NCBI RefSeq assembly: GCF_014651675.1
Contig: NZ_BMXI01000021.1
Location: 1-64,000, forward strand
Source: Roseibacillus persicicus
Lineage (GTDB): Bacteria > Verrucomicrobiota > Verrucomicrobiia > Verrucomicrobiales > Akkermansiaceae
Length of the DNA: 64,000 nt
Reading direction: 5' to 3'
Part shown: positions 1 to 9,211 of the stretch, piece after piece
Numbering within the stretch: position 1 is the first letter of the stretch
Layout of the letters: each line of letters opens with the position of its first letter
Made by a program: the position numbers and the translations under genes
Notes under the pieces: generated by a model
The model's database searches: none
Told to the model about the DNA's origin: nothing
What the model saw: the letters and a program-made list of their open reading frames with translations, nothing else

Positions 1-15
1 CTGATAAAGCACGTC

Positions 16-60
16 CGGCATCTCTGTCGTTTTATTCTTCAAAGCAGCGACAGAGTGCCG
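16..60. repeat. Inverted repeat (hairpin) near left edge
   Basis: The arms at 16-29 and 48-60 are complementary over 13 base pairs with one bulged T, around an 18-base loop. No T-run follows on either strand, so a simple intrinsic terminator is not supported. It lies downstream of the last gene of the polysaccharide locus (minus strand) and could be an RNA processing or termination hairpin, or an insertion-sequence scar. Confidence 0.5.
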
Positions 61-70
61 GAATTTACTG

Positions 71-119
71 ATTTTGAAAAGCTTCCAATTTGTCCACACG
101 GCCTAGAAGCTTTCAAAAT
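71..119. repeat. Palindromic repeat element, copy A
   Basis: Arms 71-85 and 106-119 form a near-perfect inverted repeat around a 20-base loop. The stretch 72-110 is closely similar to 12134-12171, with differences limited to a few substitutions and one single-base indel. The two copies are in the same orientation and bracket the flippase-to-glycosyltransferase block. It may be a dispersed palindromic repeat or an insertion-element end; its function is unknown. Confidence 0.6.
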
Positions 120-279
120 GAATACCCGCTTAAAACCATTAACAGAGAAACCCCAGTGAAAACGCCATATGAAGACCACAAACACAGCCAAATCCCGCAC
201 ATGATCAAGACCAACAAAATACTTATTAGAAGATGGCTTTATTAAAGGTGAAACCCGCTATAAACATTATTCAGGACAC

Positions 280-301
280 AGGAATCAATCAGGAATCAAT
301 C
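280..301. repeat. 11-bp tandem duplication at a gene end
   Basis: Two perfect back-to-back copies of AGGAATCAATC occupy 280-290 and 291-301. The minus-strand stop codon of the glycosyltransferase gene (289-291) lies at their junction, so the duplication creates the stop. With a single copy the reading frame would run on into the following sequence. Confidence 0.8.
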
Positions 302-1347
302 ACTTCTCGAAAGTGAGCTAAATGCTGGTCAACCACTCGTTCAACAGTAAAGTCTTTAGCCCTCTCCAACCCCAATCTTTCCCAGTGAACTCTATACTCC
401 TTATCTAGCAAGAGCCTAACAACGACGCTTCCTAGTTTGTCATCGCCTGCCAAAACTCCCGCCTTTCCTCCTTGAAGAACGTCGCCGGAACCTGGGTTCC
501 CACTGGCGACGACTACCGTCCCCGAAGCCATAGCTTCCACGTAAGCCATTCCAAAACCTTCATAACTACTTGGATAAAGGAAAACCCAAGATTCTCGGTA
601 AAGATTCCCCAAAACCTCATCCGTCACACCACAAAAGAGCTTCACCTGAGGATGCTCAGGACAAGAGTCGGCAAGAAACCACAATTCCGCATCCGGCACC
701 TTTGGGAGAACCTCGTTCACAAAGATCTCATAGGCTAACTCTCCCCGCTTTCGTCCTTTCCAATACCCATTATAAAACACCACCGGAACCTCCGACTTCT
801 TACCAGGATAGAATTTATCAGGGGAATACCCATTTCCTATATAGTGAGGACTCCCAAAAATTTCCTGGGTATCACTGCCCACACAAAGCAACCGATCCGC
901 TAACCGAGCTGAAGAGCATTCTAACAAATTCCCAATTAAAAGAAGAGCCTTACGAAGCACATTGTCTGTATGGGCACACTCTCTCTTGGAAGCCCCATGC
1001 ATCGTTCTCACGACCTTAACTCCTCGACGATTCAAAAAGAACCAATCTTCACCATGAAAATGAATCACATCATAACCTGAGAACTGTTTAAAGTTGAGAA
1101 TGAGAGGATACAAGAAATAGATTCCCAGACGACTTTTGCACAATCGACTCAGAAACCCCGTCCCCACGGGATACCAAACCTCAAAAACATCATCACCATT
1201 ACCACCACTCAGACAACCAACAGTCACAGAACAACCCGGCACTTGAGAAAAGCCTTCCGCAAGGCGTTTCACCGTGACCGACACCCCTCCAGCCTTCTTT
1301 CCTGCGTCGGGCAAACTATGAACCATTTGAAGAATCTTCATACTCAT
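289..1347 (-). CDS. Glycosyltransferase, GT4-like
   Basis: This 352-residue protein looks like a GT-B fold glycosyltransferase of the GT4 (glycosyl group 1) type, transferring a sugar from a nucleotide donor onto a growing glycan at the cytoplasmic membrane face. The N-terminus (KILQMVHSLPDAGKKAGGVS) is the usual acceptor-domain start with a glycine-rich loop. The C-terminal donor-binding domain carries the E-x7-E signature (Glu263 and Glu271, in EGFGMAYVEAMASG). The start could be Met1 or Met3. It is the last gene of the minus-strand polysaccharide locus. The stop sits in an 11-bp tandem duplication, so the last residues may be recently changed. Donor and acceptor cannot be told from sequence. 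Confidence 0.85.
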   Translation of the reverse strand: MSMKILQMVHSLPDAGKKAGGVSVTVKRLAEGFSQVPGCSVTVGCLSGGNGDDVFEVWYPVGTGFLSRLCKSRLGIYFLYPLILNFKQFSGYDVIHFHGEDWFFLNRRGVKVVRTMHGASKRECAHTDNVLRKALLLIGNLLECSSARLADRLLCVGSDTQEIFGSPHYIGNGYSPDKFYPGKKSEVPVVFYNGYWKGRKRGELAYEIFVNEVLPKVPDAELWFLADSCPEHPQVKLFCGVTDEVLGNLYRESWVFLYPSSYEGFGMAYVEAMASGTVVVASGNPGSGDVLQGGKAGVLAGDDKLGSVVVRLLLDKEYRVHWERLGLERAKDFTVERVVDQHLAHFREVIDS

Positions 1348-1365
1348 AAACTAAAGACAGCTTTT

Positions 1366-2067
1366 CTAGAAAGGCCTTTCAAAGCCAAATAGTTCAACAT
1401 CTTTCCCGTAATATTTTTCTACGAAGGACATACTAAAATCATCAAAGTATCTCTCCAAAGGAATTTTCTCATCCATATACTCTCCAGTCTCAGGAACTCG
1501 ACTTTTCGACGGGTTTACCGAATGCTGAAGCTGAATCGAAGGATACCCCAATTCCTCCAACCAAGTCGGCAACTCTTGCATGAAAGATTCAATTCTGAAA
1601 ACCTTGTCTACGACTAATTCCCCCTCTGCACTGGTGACAAACTGGCTTTGAGGAATGACATGACGATAACTATCATAGCCGAGCAAGTAGTTGTCATGAA
1701 TGCTCTTCGGAAAGCCAGAAGTGAGAAATTCTTTAAACGTCCATGGTCTCTTTTTAACAAGCCTCCAATAGGCATTTTCCCCCCTCCAATTATATTCTGA
1801 AACTAAACGCGCCCAAGGACACCTAACGATTGCAAAACTGGGGAACGAAGGCCACTCCTTCCTTGAGAGGTAACCCTTTTTCAACAGCTCCTGTGCGGTC
1901 AAATGGGCTAAGCGTGGAGGTCCTCTCCAAGGCACTCGATTTCTCCCCATTCCATGTTGAGCATTCCTTTTGAATTTATACCGGGAATTTTCAAATGCCT
2001 TCTCAATAGCCGTGCCGGCACATTTAGGAATATGCACAAAAACAAGCTTGGGGTCATAGCTAATCAT
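1366..2067 (-). CDS. Sulfotransferase family 2-like protein
   Basis: Probable PAPS-dependent carbohydrate sulfotransferase of 233 residues. Near the N-terminus it has HIPKCAGTAIEKAF, the 5'-phosphosulfate-binding loop typical of the Sulfotransfer_2 group, and farther on IVRCPWARLVSEY, matching the 3'-phosphate-binding segment. A longer frame to 2112 exists, but its first 15 residues would overlap the upstream gene, and the ATG at 2067 starts right at the conserved core (MISYDPKLVFVHIPK). It lies 4 bases after another sulfotransferase gene, so the two are surely cotranscribed. Its PAPS would come from the cysC/cysD/cysN set about 11 kb upstream. The acceptor sugar is unknown. Confidence 0.85.
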   Translation of the reverse strand: MISYDPKLVFVHIPKCAGTAIEKAFENSRYKFKRNAQHGMGRNRVPWRGPPRLAHLTAQELLKKGYLSRKEWPSFPSFAIVRCPWARLVSEYNWRGENAYWRLVKKRPWTFKEFLTSGFPKSIHDNYLLGYDSYRHVIPQSQFVTSAEGELVVDKVFRIESFMQELPTWLEELGYPSIQLQHSVNPSKSRVPETGEYMDEKIPLERYFDDFSMSFVEKYYGKDVELFGFERPF

Positions 2068-2071
2068 CGTT

Positions 2072-2941
2072 CTAACCTCTGCCCGCAAGTGAAGAAGAAT
2101 ATCCGCAATCACGGTTCAGCTTTTCCAGCCGAGTCGCCAAGAGATGTTTTGACCCTGAGCCCGCAACTTCATTCCAATCCGCTGGCCTCTCATAACCACC
2201 TTTACCTCGTCCAAGAACAGCCGTCGAAGATGGCGAAAATTGAGTCAATCTAATCCATCTTCTTTGCCATTTGCTATGAAGCTTAGGAGGAAGAAGCTCT
2301 TTTCTTCCAATCGCTCTCTCACCTAGAAAACGAGCAATCTCATCCAAAACAAAGATCGGATTTTTGGTCAAATCTTCGTAACGAACGCGCATCAATTTTC
2401 CGGGATTTCTTTCCCCATAATCAGCCCATTCCGAGTAGTGTCGCTCGTAGGAATCAATGGACTCGCCACCATACATCGCGTCAGCCCCCTGAAGAAACCC
2501 GAGCAGGTCGTCGTCATTTCGAGCTGGCAACTCTTGGCGCATGAGCTGATAAGAACAAAGAACCTTCCGAGGATCTCTTACGACATGAATAACCTTCGCC
2601 GCCTGCAGTATTTCCCCAACAAGCTCTCTCTCAGTTTCATCAAAGAAGCCTAAGCTTGGTCCACTATGAGTCTTACAAACGGGGTGCTCTGCAAGCACAA
2701 GACGTTCGAAAGTACGCTCTACCGTATTGGGCCAAGTTGAGAACCTGCTGATTCGGTCAAGGTCAACGAAAGACAACTCTAGATACTGTCCAGGCCAACG
2801 AGGAATACGACATTTCTTAAAATTCCTACGAAGGAAATCAATCATTAGATGAGTTCCTGAGCGCGGAAAGGAAGCCACAATTACTGGGACCACACTTTTT
2901 GCCCTGACTTTGTCAATCGCTTCCAACATATATTTTTTCAC
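2072..2941 (-). CDS. Sulfotransferase (Sulfotransfer_1-like)
   Basis: A 289-residue protein with the classical PAPS-binding motifs: ASFPRSGTH at about residues 23-31 (5'-phosphosulfate loop) and VVRDPRKVLCSY at 120-131 (3'-phosphate segment with Arg and Ser). This is the cytosolic/carbohydrate sulfotransferase type, distinct in motif from its neighbour at 1366-2067. It has no signal peptide or membrane segment, so it should act in the cytoplasm on nucleotide-linked or lipid-linked glycan intermediates. It lies 42 bases downstream of the O-antigen-ligase-like gene. The exact acceptor is not predictable. Confidence 0.88.
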   Translation of the reverse strand: MKKYMLEAIDKVRAKSVVPVIVASFPRSGTHLMIDFLRRNFKKCRIPRWPGQYLELSFVDLDRISRFSTWPNTVERTFERLVLAEHPVCKTHSGPSLGFFDETERELVGEILQAAKVIHVVRDPRKVLCSYQLMRQELPARNDDDLLGFLQGADAMYGGESIDSYERHYSEWADYGERNPGKLMRVRYEDLTKNPIFVLDEIARFLGERAIGRKELLPPKLHSKWQRRWIRLTQFSPSSTAVLGRGKGGYERPADWNEVAGSGSKHLLATRLEKLNRDCGYSSSLAGRG

Positions 2942-2983
2942 CCCTAAGTCACCAAGTAGAACTCTTGAAAGTTAATTCGGCGC

Positions 2984-4483
2984 CTAACCGAGCCCTCGCC
3001 CAGCCTTCTGCGCCAGAGAAACGACTTCAGATTGAGCAACCTCAGTTTCACTCCCTTGCGTTTCGTTCACAGGCTCCCCCACGGCATTCTCTCGAGAGTA
3101 GACAATCGTCGCAAAGACCACCCCTAGACCTGTCGAAAGTAGGTAAGGCATGGGCTGCGCAAAAATCCCCAGACCTCCTGACAAGGATGCTACTGATATC
3201 GCCAAAGTAGTTGGCAATATAAAGCCTGCCAACTTACGATCTGGCCCCTTTTCCATCTTCCAAATCTGGAGGTGAGGATAGAGCATGAAAATAGCTGCTC
3301 CGGCTACAACCATGACCAATACCAAGCCCCCAGCATTGATGAGGATCCGAGTAAAAGCATCGTGAGATTTCACATCCGTTCCGCGACCCATTCCGAACAA
3401 AGTCCAATTCGATGGGTTCGTCAGTTCCATATACCCCTCCAATCGAGGGTTGAAAGTCGAAATCGAATACGCCTCTCCAAAGGTTGACTTCACAAAGGAA
3501 TTCATGTGTGTCATGTTATCTCGTAGATACTCGGCCCCAAAAATCATCGCGAGTAGCAAGCCGCTGCAGACCCCGTATAAGAACAGAGTCTTGAACTTGC
3601 TGCCAATGAGACAAAGTGGAATAATGGTGATAATCGCGATAGTAATTGCACTTTTAATCGCTGATAGAAGAAGGCAGCTGAAGAAAAGGAGTATCACAGT
3701 GATATACACCATTTTTTGCTGGGATTTCACTTGCCCATATTGGTAGTAACAAAAAGCCAATCCGATTGCAAAACCGTAAAACCCTACTCGATTTGATCCG
3801 AAACCGAGCGGACGGGGCATATTGTTAGGGTAATCCGCCCATTCCGCGATACCTGAAGCTGTAGCAAGACCGGATTGGTGATAAGCAACTTGAAAATCTG
3901 CAAATCCGAAGAAGCGTTGCTTGAGAGCCATTACAGCCCATAGAGACATGAGAAACAGTAGAAGATTCATCAGTTTAACGCGGTCTTCCCGAGTGCGATA
4001 CATTCCAACAATTAAACCACCCGAACCAAGGTAGACCCCCGAATTGAAAGCCCACTGCCCTCCTCTCAGTCCTCCCCCCATGCTAATGAAGACTGCACTC
4101 GCAATAATGGCTCCTACGACGTAAAAAACCCATTCTGTCACAATAAACTTGTCGCGACCAACCGTCACTTGGACCAGTCGACCGGCGAAACAGGCTAAGA
4201 GAGCCACCATCACGACCCCCATCACCTCCGCGACCGTCTCGTAGGAGAAGGTCCCGTAATATGTGGCCACCTTCTTGAGGAGGTCGGTTGTCATTGCCTC
4301 GATCATGACGATCATCACCCCCAACTTGGGTCTCACGAAGCAGAACACGGCAACCCCCAAGCCAATCCATTTCGTAGCGTTGGATACCGCGCTACTTGAA
4401 TCAGTCAGGGAACTTTGCATCACCGCCATGGCGGCAACAATTCCGAAGAAAATTACGAGAATGGCTAGAAAGTTTTTTTGCAT
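2984..4483 (-). CDS. O-antigen ligase/polymerase-like membrane protein
   Basis: A 499-residue polytopic membrane protein with roughly ten or more hydrophobic segments and a long soluble loop between late segments (roughly residues 325-375). This layout is typical of the Wzy/WaaL (O-antigen polymerase or ligase) superfamily. A charged C-terminal tail of about 40 residues is rich in Glu. In this locus, next to a flippase, glycosyltransferases and sulfotransferases, the likely job is polymerising or transferring the exported repeat unit on the periplasmic side. Sequence alone does not separate polymerase from ligase. It sits 5 bases after the acyltransferase gene. Confidence 0.7.
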   Translation of the reverse strand: MQKNFLAILVIFFGIVAAMAVMQSSLTDSSSAVSNATKWIGLGVAVFCFVRPKLGVMIVMIEAMTTDLLKKVATYYGTFSYETVAEVMGVVMVALLACFAGRLVQVTVGRDKFIVTEWVFYVVGAIIASAVFISMGGGLRGGQWAFNSGVYLGSGGLIVGMYRTREDRVKLMNLLLFLMSLWAVMALKQRFFGFADFQVAYHQSGLATASGIAEWADYPNNMPRPLGFGSNRVGFYGFAIGLAFCYYQYGQVKSQQKMVYITVILLFFSCLLLSAIKSAITIAIITIIPLCLIGSKFKTLFLYGVCSGLLLAMIFGAEYLRDNMTHMNSFVKSTFGEAYSISTFNPRLEGYMELTNPSNWTLFGMGRGTDVKSHDAFTRILINAGGLVLVMVVAGAAIFMLYPHLQIWKMEKGPDRKLAGFILPTTLAISVASLSGGLGIFAQPMPYLLSTGLGVVFATIVYSRENAVGEPVNETQGSETEVAQSEVVSLAQKAGRGLG

Positions 4484-4488
4484 ATCCT

Positions 4489-5538
4489 TTAATTACGAAA
4501 GTTTCCCCTCGGGGCTACCTTCGCTCCCTCTAGCGGTATTTCAACCAGTTTGATAATAATGGCAGACAAGAGGAACAGAGGAATGAGACTTACCCCGAAT
4601 ACGATAAATCCCGCGAATGGTATAGGTAAAGAACGGTACCATTCCTGGCTCACCAACGCCCTCTCAGTCATCAAGCCAAGGGGAATATGTAGCAAATAAA
4701 TAAGATAGCTATAGCGACCTATTACTTTATCCCACTTTCTCCAGCCACTACTTGGACGCTGGTAATATAGTGCTACCGTCGCCGGAGCGGCTAATACCAC
4801 CGTCAGATAAAGGAAGACAACCTTAAAATTGTGACCTAGATATTCCAAGACAGCAGCCACAATTGCTGCACCGGTGAGAATTCCACACCAAAGAAGACCT
4901 CCACCACCTATGTATCGAATCTTTGTGCGTTCACCAATGTATTCACGCCAATGGTAGCATGCAGCACCCAATGCAAAAGGGAGGGAGCCAGCAGCAATTG
5001 AAAAATACAACGCACCCCAGCCAAGGTTAAGAAAAGGAATAAGAAGCTGACCGCAAACAGCAGCCCCCAACCAGATCATTACTCTCGTTTTGGTCTTTGA
5101 CAGGCCAAAGGCTATCAACGTATACCAAACTAATTCTACAGTCAATGCCCAACTTGGAGGACAAAGCCGCGGATTGACCATCCCCGGCATCACACTGGGA
5201 TAGAACATTGTTACATTACCAATCCACGAACGCACTCCGCTTGGAAAGCCCAAATTCGCGCGAAAGTCAGTGGCTGCTTCAGAACCAGCAAACCAAATAA
5301 TTATTGCCGATATCACAATGCAACACCAATAAACTGGAAACAGCCTAAGGAATCTATTCCTTGCAAAATTGACTCGTCCTTCTCGTGTATATCCATACTT
5401 CTCCACCATAATGAGAGTCATGAGAAAACCACTCAAAAGGTAGAATGAGAAAACAGCCATTGAGCCGATCCCCCCCACGGAGGTCAGATGAAAGAGCGCA
5501 ACCCAAAGAGCTAAAAAAGTCCGATATATCCCAAACAT
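4489..5538 (-). CDS. Acyltransferase 3 family membrane protein
   Basis: A 349-residue integral membrane protein of the acyltransferase_3 (OafA/NodX/ExoZ-like) family, which O-acylates sugars, usually with acetyl or succinyl groups. The N-terminus YRTFLALWVALFHL carries the family's R-x(n)-A-x(n)-H pattern with the catalytic-type histidine at about residue 17, and CPPSWALTVELVWY is the second conserved block (normally WSLSVEEQFY). About ten hydrophobic segments follow. It lies 4 bases after the glycosyltransferase at 5543 and 5 bases before the ligase-like gene, so it is part of one operon and probably decorates the polysaccharide. Confidence 0.85.
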   Translation of the reverse strand: MFGIYRTFLALWVALFHLTSVGGIGSMAVFSFYLLSGFLMTLIMVEKYGYTREGRVNFARNRFLRLFPVYWCCIVISAIIIWFAGSEAATDFRANLGFPSGVRSWIGNVTMFYPSVMPGMVNPRLCPPSWALTVELVWYTLIAFGLSKTKTRVMIWLGAAVCGQLLIPFLNLGWGALYFSIAAGSLPFALGAACYHWREYIGERTKIRYIGGGGLLWCGILTGAAIVAAVLEYLGHNFKVVFLYLTVVLAAPATVALYYQRPSSGWRKWDKVIGRYSYLIYLLHIPLGLMTERALVSQEWYRSLPIPFAGFIVFGVSLIPLFLLSAIIIKLVEIPLEGAKVAPRGNFRN

Positions 5539-5542
5539 AACT

Positions 5543-6649
5543 TTAAAACATTCGTCGTGCAGAGTCGAAAATTTCTTCTAACCGTTCTGCTCGGGAGTTC
5601 CACTGGTGACGACTCATAGAAAATTGCGAATTCTTTTCAAAAATCTCCCGTAAGGTTGACCGTTCTGAGAGCTTAAGAGCCAATCCTTCAGCCATCTCCT
5701 CAACTTCAAAAGGCTTTACCAGCACTCCCAATTCGAAATTCTGGATAATTTCGCCATTGCCGCCCACATCAAAACCAGCAACCAAGCATCCACAAGCCAT
5801 CGCCTCAACCAATGCGTTACTATAATTCTCTGAATTACTAGTATTGAGAAGGACTTCTGACTTTCGATACAATTCAGCCAATTCACTTTGAGTCACACAA
5901 TCGATGAACTCTACCTTTTCTACAATGGCTAGACTCTGAGCCAAAGATAACAGAGAGTCCCGCTCGGGCCCCTCCCCTACCACGACCAACTTTCGAGCTA
6001 GCCCTTGCACTGAAAGCTTCTCAAACACTTCCAGAGCTCGCCCGATTCCTTTTTCCGGAACCTGTCTTCCCACGGCTAACATCAGCCCCTTTTCTTTCTG
6101 GCCTAAATCAGGATAGAACAATTCGTGGTCCAAGCCATTTCGCACGGTCAAGGTCTGCTTATCGGTAGTTCCAAACTTGTTAATGAGTTCCTTTCTCGCG
6201 TAATCGCTTGGCGTTAGAACAAAGGTAGCAGTTCGCGCAGCTTTGGCTATCATTCTACCCCTCCGAAGCCCTCGCAATTGTCCACTCAGGAGTCGGTCCG
6301 TCAATTTCAAACTTTTGAAACCCTGAAGATGGCACTCCATCACAAATGGAATCTTCAATCGATTGCTGCTTTCAAGGAACCGACTATGAATTCCTGAAAC
6401 ACTGTGAATCGTATCAGGAGCCCACTCTTTCAGGATTTCCTCGAACCTTACAAAGTCTTTATTTGTGTAAGAAACTCCCTCGTAAGCAAATAGCCCATTC
6501 ATTGTCCAATCAGTAGGATCACCGGGGGCGGCCACAATGATTTTGTGACCTCGGTCGACGAGAGCTTTGGCACATTTCCAGATATTGAGCACCCCTCCCC
6601 CTTCGCGTTCGATACGACTTCCAGCCCTCGGGATGACTAATATCTTCAT
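5543..6649 (-). CDS. Glycosyltransferase, GT4 family
   Basis: A 368-residue GT-B glycosyltransferase. The N-terminus (KILVIPRAGSRIEREGGGV) has the glycine-rich acceptor loop. The C-terminal half has AVGRQVPEKGIGRALEVFE, a typical GT4 donor-domain start, and the E-x7-E motif in SENYSNALVEAMACG. It probably adds one sugar of the repeat unit from a nucleotide sugar. It follows the FkbM methyltransferase gene by 29 bases and precedes the acyltransferase by 4. Donor specificity is not readable. Confidence 0.9.
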   Translation of the reverse strand: MKILVIPRAGSRIEREGGGVLNIWKCAKALVDRGHKIIVAAPGDPTDWTMNGLFAYEGVSYTNKDFVRFEEILKEWAPDTIHSVSGIHSRFLESSNRLKIPFVMECHLQGFKSLKLTDRLLSGQLRGLRRGRMIAKAARTATFVLTPSDYARKELINKFGTTDKQTLTVRNGLDHELFYPDLGQKEKGLMLAVGRQVPEKGIGRALEVFEKLSVQGLARKLVVVGEGPERDSLLSLAQSLAIVEKVEFIDCVTQSELAELYRKSEVLLNTSNSENYSNALVEAMACGCLVAGFDVGGNGEIIQNFELGVLVKPFEVEEMAEGLALKLSERSTLREIFEKNSQFSMSRHQWNSRAERLEEIFDSARRMF

Positions 6650-6678
6650 TTGCGATAATCGAAAAATAGGAAAACGAA

Positions 6679-7413
6679 CTAGGCCCTGAAAGCAAAAATC
6701 TCATGATCTCCGGCAAAGACCTTTGTTTCAAATCCAAGCTGACGTAGTTTCTCAACCAGAGGAGACGGATCATCACGGTGATACTCGAGAGACCACTGAC
6801 CGATCTTTGCAGCAACCTCGGAAGTCAAATCATCGAGAATCCCCTCCTCAGCACCCTCAATATCCATCTTAAGGTAATCGATGTATCCGAGTTCATATTT
6901 CGTGAACAGGTCTCCCAGCGTGACTTGCTCGACTTCATATCGAATCACTTCCGCATCAACCGGAACCAGCTTGTCTTGATTGATGGTCCCCCATTCATTG
7001 TAAATCGGCACCCCGTCTTCACGTTCCTCACCGCGAATCTCAGTAAAGGTAATAGTTTCACCAGTCTGCACTCCAGTGAGTGCAGAACATTCCAAGACAA
7101 CTTGATTCGAATTCAGAGACACGAGCTTCTCCAGATTCGGAATCAACTGCTTTTGACACTCAACCGAAATGATTTTTGGACCATACGATCCAAACATCTG
7201 AGTCATCAAGGAGGTAAACTCTCCCAAATTTGCCCCAGCATCAACAATCACAACACCAGGTCTTTGAAGGCGACCTAACATGAGCCGATGATGGAACCCG
7301 CTGCCGGTATCAAAGAGAGGGTAATTAAGAGAATTTTTCACCAGCTTTTTAGCCAATAATCGTCTCCGTCTTTTCAAATACCTGCTCCCTCTTGTCTTTA
7401 ACTGCTGCAACAT
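6679..7413 (-). CDS. FkbM-family methyltransferase
   Basis: A 244-residue SAM-dependent methyltransferase of the FkbM type. The SAM-binding Rossmann motif is VVIVDAGANLGEFTSLM, and the FkbM signature YIDYLKMDIEGAEEGIL lies in the second half. Members in polysaccharide loci commonly O-methylate sugars. It starts 8 bases after the 304-residue sulfotransferase gene and belongs to the same transcript. The methylated position and sugar are unknown. Confidence 0.88.
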   Translation of the reverse strand: MLQQLKTRGSRYLKRRRRLLAKKLVKNSLNYPLFDTGSGFHHRLMLGRLQRPGVVIVDAGANLGEFTSLMTQMFGSYGPKIISVECQKQLIPNLEKLVSLNSNQVVLECSALTGVQTGETITFTEIRGEEREDGVPIYNEWGTINQDKLVPVDAEVIRYEVEQVTLGDLFTKYELGYIDYLKMDIEGAEEGILDDLTSEVAAKIGQWSLEYHRDDPSPLVEKLRQLGFETKVFAGDHEIFAFRA

Positions 7414-7421
7414 ATTTTAAC

Positions 7422-8336
7422 TCATCTCTTTTTAGGTTCGCTGACTTCGTAGCCCAACTCTCCTAACTCAATACCCACTATTTCGGACAAACGTCTATTT
7501 GACTCCGAAAAATACCCATCCAAGTCATCTGCCGCACGCCTTGCCCTTTTTCTGAAGGCCCATCGCGCCAAACTTTTAGGTTCAACCAAATCAAAAAACT
7601 TCAACAAGGTAATCAGCTGCTGGCTCCCTTTTACATTGAGGAGCGGTGCGGGAGCGAGATTTGTTCTTCTAAATCGATTTAAAAACCGCAGAAGTCCGAG
7701 ACGTGTGAGTGAAGGATTCACATTTACGCGCTCATCGGAAAAATTGATCACAATCTCCCGCCCGCAGAAAGTCGCCAGCCTTTTCAAAAAATCATCGAAA
7801 TCATTCTTGAGGATTTCATAAGGAAGGGCCAAAACATTTCTTTCGCCGTAAATCTCTTGATACCTTTGAACCTGAAGATCATACTCGAAAAAACTAGGTG
7901 AAAAATATGGCATCCTCTCGTGATTTGGAGGATTCAAGAAGCGCACAAATGACTCGCAACCTCCGTGCTTCAAATACTCAGGATAGAATGAAGCAAAATG
8001 GGAGTATTGCTCTCTGAACACGATCAGAATCTTTGCCTCTGGAAAGATCTCTTTTAGTCGTTGCGCAAGTACCTCCTCATCAAATCCACCTGAAACAGGA
8101 TTACCTAAAAGGCACTCATGAGAAACAATCGGAATCATTTGATTACTCTCATCCGGCAAAGACATCGCTTCCTTGACTGCGTTATGGTCAAAACTTCGCA
8201 ATTCTGGAGCGATAATCAGCTTGGAAATATCGCCATAGTCTAGAATATTAAAAAAGGGTTTCTGAGAAAAACAGCACCTTTGCAGAAAGGTGCTTCCTGT
8301 CTTCGTATGCCCGATATGAATAAGTGGGATAGACAT
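7422..8336 (-). CDS. Sulfotransferase, third in locus
   Basis: A 304-residue sulfotransferase-like protein. HIGHTKTGSTFLQ near the N-terminus is the PAPS 5'-phosphosulfate loop in its K-T-G-S-T form, and ILIVFREQYSHFASFY is the 3'-phosphate-binding segment. The middle and C-terminus are divergent, with an Arg-rich patch (residues about 265-272). There is no signal peptide. Its motif differs from the other four sulfotransferases in the cluster, which suggests a different acceptor position rather than recent duplication. It lies 48 bases after the next sulfotransferase gene. Confidence 0.8.
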   Translation of the reverse strand: MSIPLIHIGHTKTGSTFLQRCCFSQKPFFNILDYGDISKLIIAPELRSFDHNAVKEAMSLPDESNQMIPIVSHECLLGNPVSGGFDEEVLAQRLKEIFPEAKILIVFREQYSHFASFYPEYLKHGGCESFVRFLNPPNHERMPYFSPSFFEYDLQVQRYQEIYGERNVLALPYEILKNDFDDFLKRLATFCGREIVINFSDERVNVNPSLTRLGLLRFLNRFRRTNLAPAPLLNVKGSQQLITLLKFFDLVEPKSLARWAFRKRARRAADDLDGYFSESNRRLSEIVGIELGELGYEVSEPKKR

Positions 8337-8384
8337 TTAATTCTTTGCTTCCTGAGCATCGAAAATAACCGAACTCATAAAATT

Positions 8385-9164
8385 CTAACCGAACAAAGTG
8401 CTATAGAGGATCTCGTCCATTGCATTTTTCTCAGCAAATCGATCAAGCACTCTTTGGGAAAGTTTCTTCTTAACAAGTATTCTCCGAACAAATTGCCCGA
8501 AATCGCCTCTCAAAAGAGAGCGACTGGCACTCCTGATATTCTGATCCACATTTCGGTTCTCGGCCAACCCCTGCACTTGCCAATTCAAAGCAGAGGCAAA
8601 CTCCTTGAGCCAATCCGAATTCTCTACATTATAAATATTTTCAAATTTTGCTAGATTGCTGAGCGCCAATTCGACATCAGCTTGCGTCAATTCACGTTCC
8701 GTGATTCCTATCTCCGAAAACACTCGGGTGAAATAGTTTTCATAACTCCAAAGGCGAGCACTTTGACTACGCCAGAACTTTTCAGGAGCACGAGGAACTT
8801 GTCCTCCCCCACGACAGTAGTGATGCCGATAGGCGGAAAAATATCTTTTCCTTGGGCTTCGTAAACCTGTCACAAGAATAATCTCTTTCCTTTCGACCAA
8901 AGACTGAAAATTTGGACTTCCTTGCTCACTTGCCGTAAAAGTTACGCCCCGAGAGATCAATCCGTCTACGAAAGAATTTAACTCATCTTCTCCATATTCC
9001 CAAATAGGAAGGTGACGCCCACTCTTATCACACGGGTTCCCGTTTCGATGACGCTCAGGAAAAGTTTCCCCATTCAGCCTAGCGAGTTCAACAACCGTCG
9101 ATCCAGCACACTTATGAAGATGCTGAAACCAAATGAGTTTATGATTATTTTCACCCTTTATCAT
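8385..9164 (-). CDS. Sulfotransferase-like protein, fourth in locus
   Basis: A 259-residue protein with a Sulfotransfer_2-like PAPS loop, QHLHKCAGSTVVELARL, near the N-terminus and a second motif, LVTGLRSPRKRYFSAYRHHY, in the position of the 3'-phosphate-binding Arg/Ser. Remaining parts are poorly conserved. It is flanked on both sides by other sulfotransferases. The gene starts 47 bases after the stop of the upstream sulfotransferase in a very A+T-rich spacer. Function as a carbohydrate sulfotransferase is inferred from motifs and context. Confidence 0.75.
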   Translation of the reverse strand: MIKGENNHKLIWFQHLHKCAGSTVVELARLNGETFPERHRNGNPCDKSGRHLPIWEYGEDELNSFVDGLISRGVTFTASEQGSPNFQSLVERKEIILVTGLRSPRKRYFSAYRHHYCRGGGQVPRAPEKFWRSQSARLWSYENYFTRVFSEIGITERELTQADVELALSNLAKFENIYNVENSDWLKEFASALNWQVQGLAENRNVDQNIRSASRSLLRGDFGQFVRRILVKKKLSQRVLDRFAEKNAMDEILYSTLFG

Positions 9165-9211
9165 TACTTTCGACTAAAAATTTATTATCCGACAAAATGT
9201 CTACCTCTAAA

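Noticed and set aside
570-1019. Plus-strand open frame within the left-most glycosyltransferase
   Set aside because: The minus-strand GT4 gene has the E-x7-E motif; this frame is its shadow.
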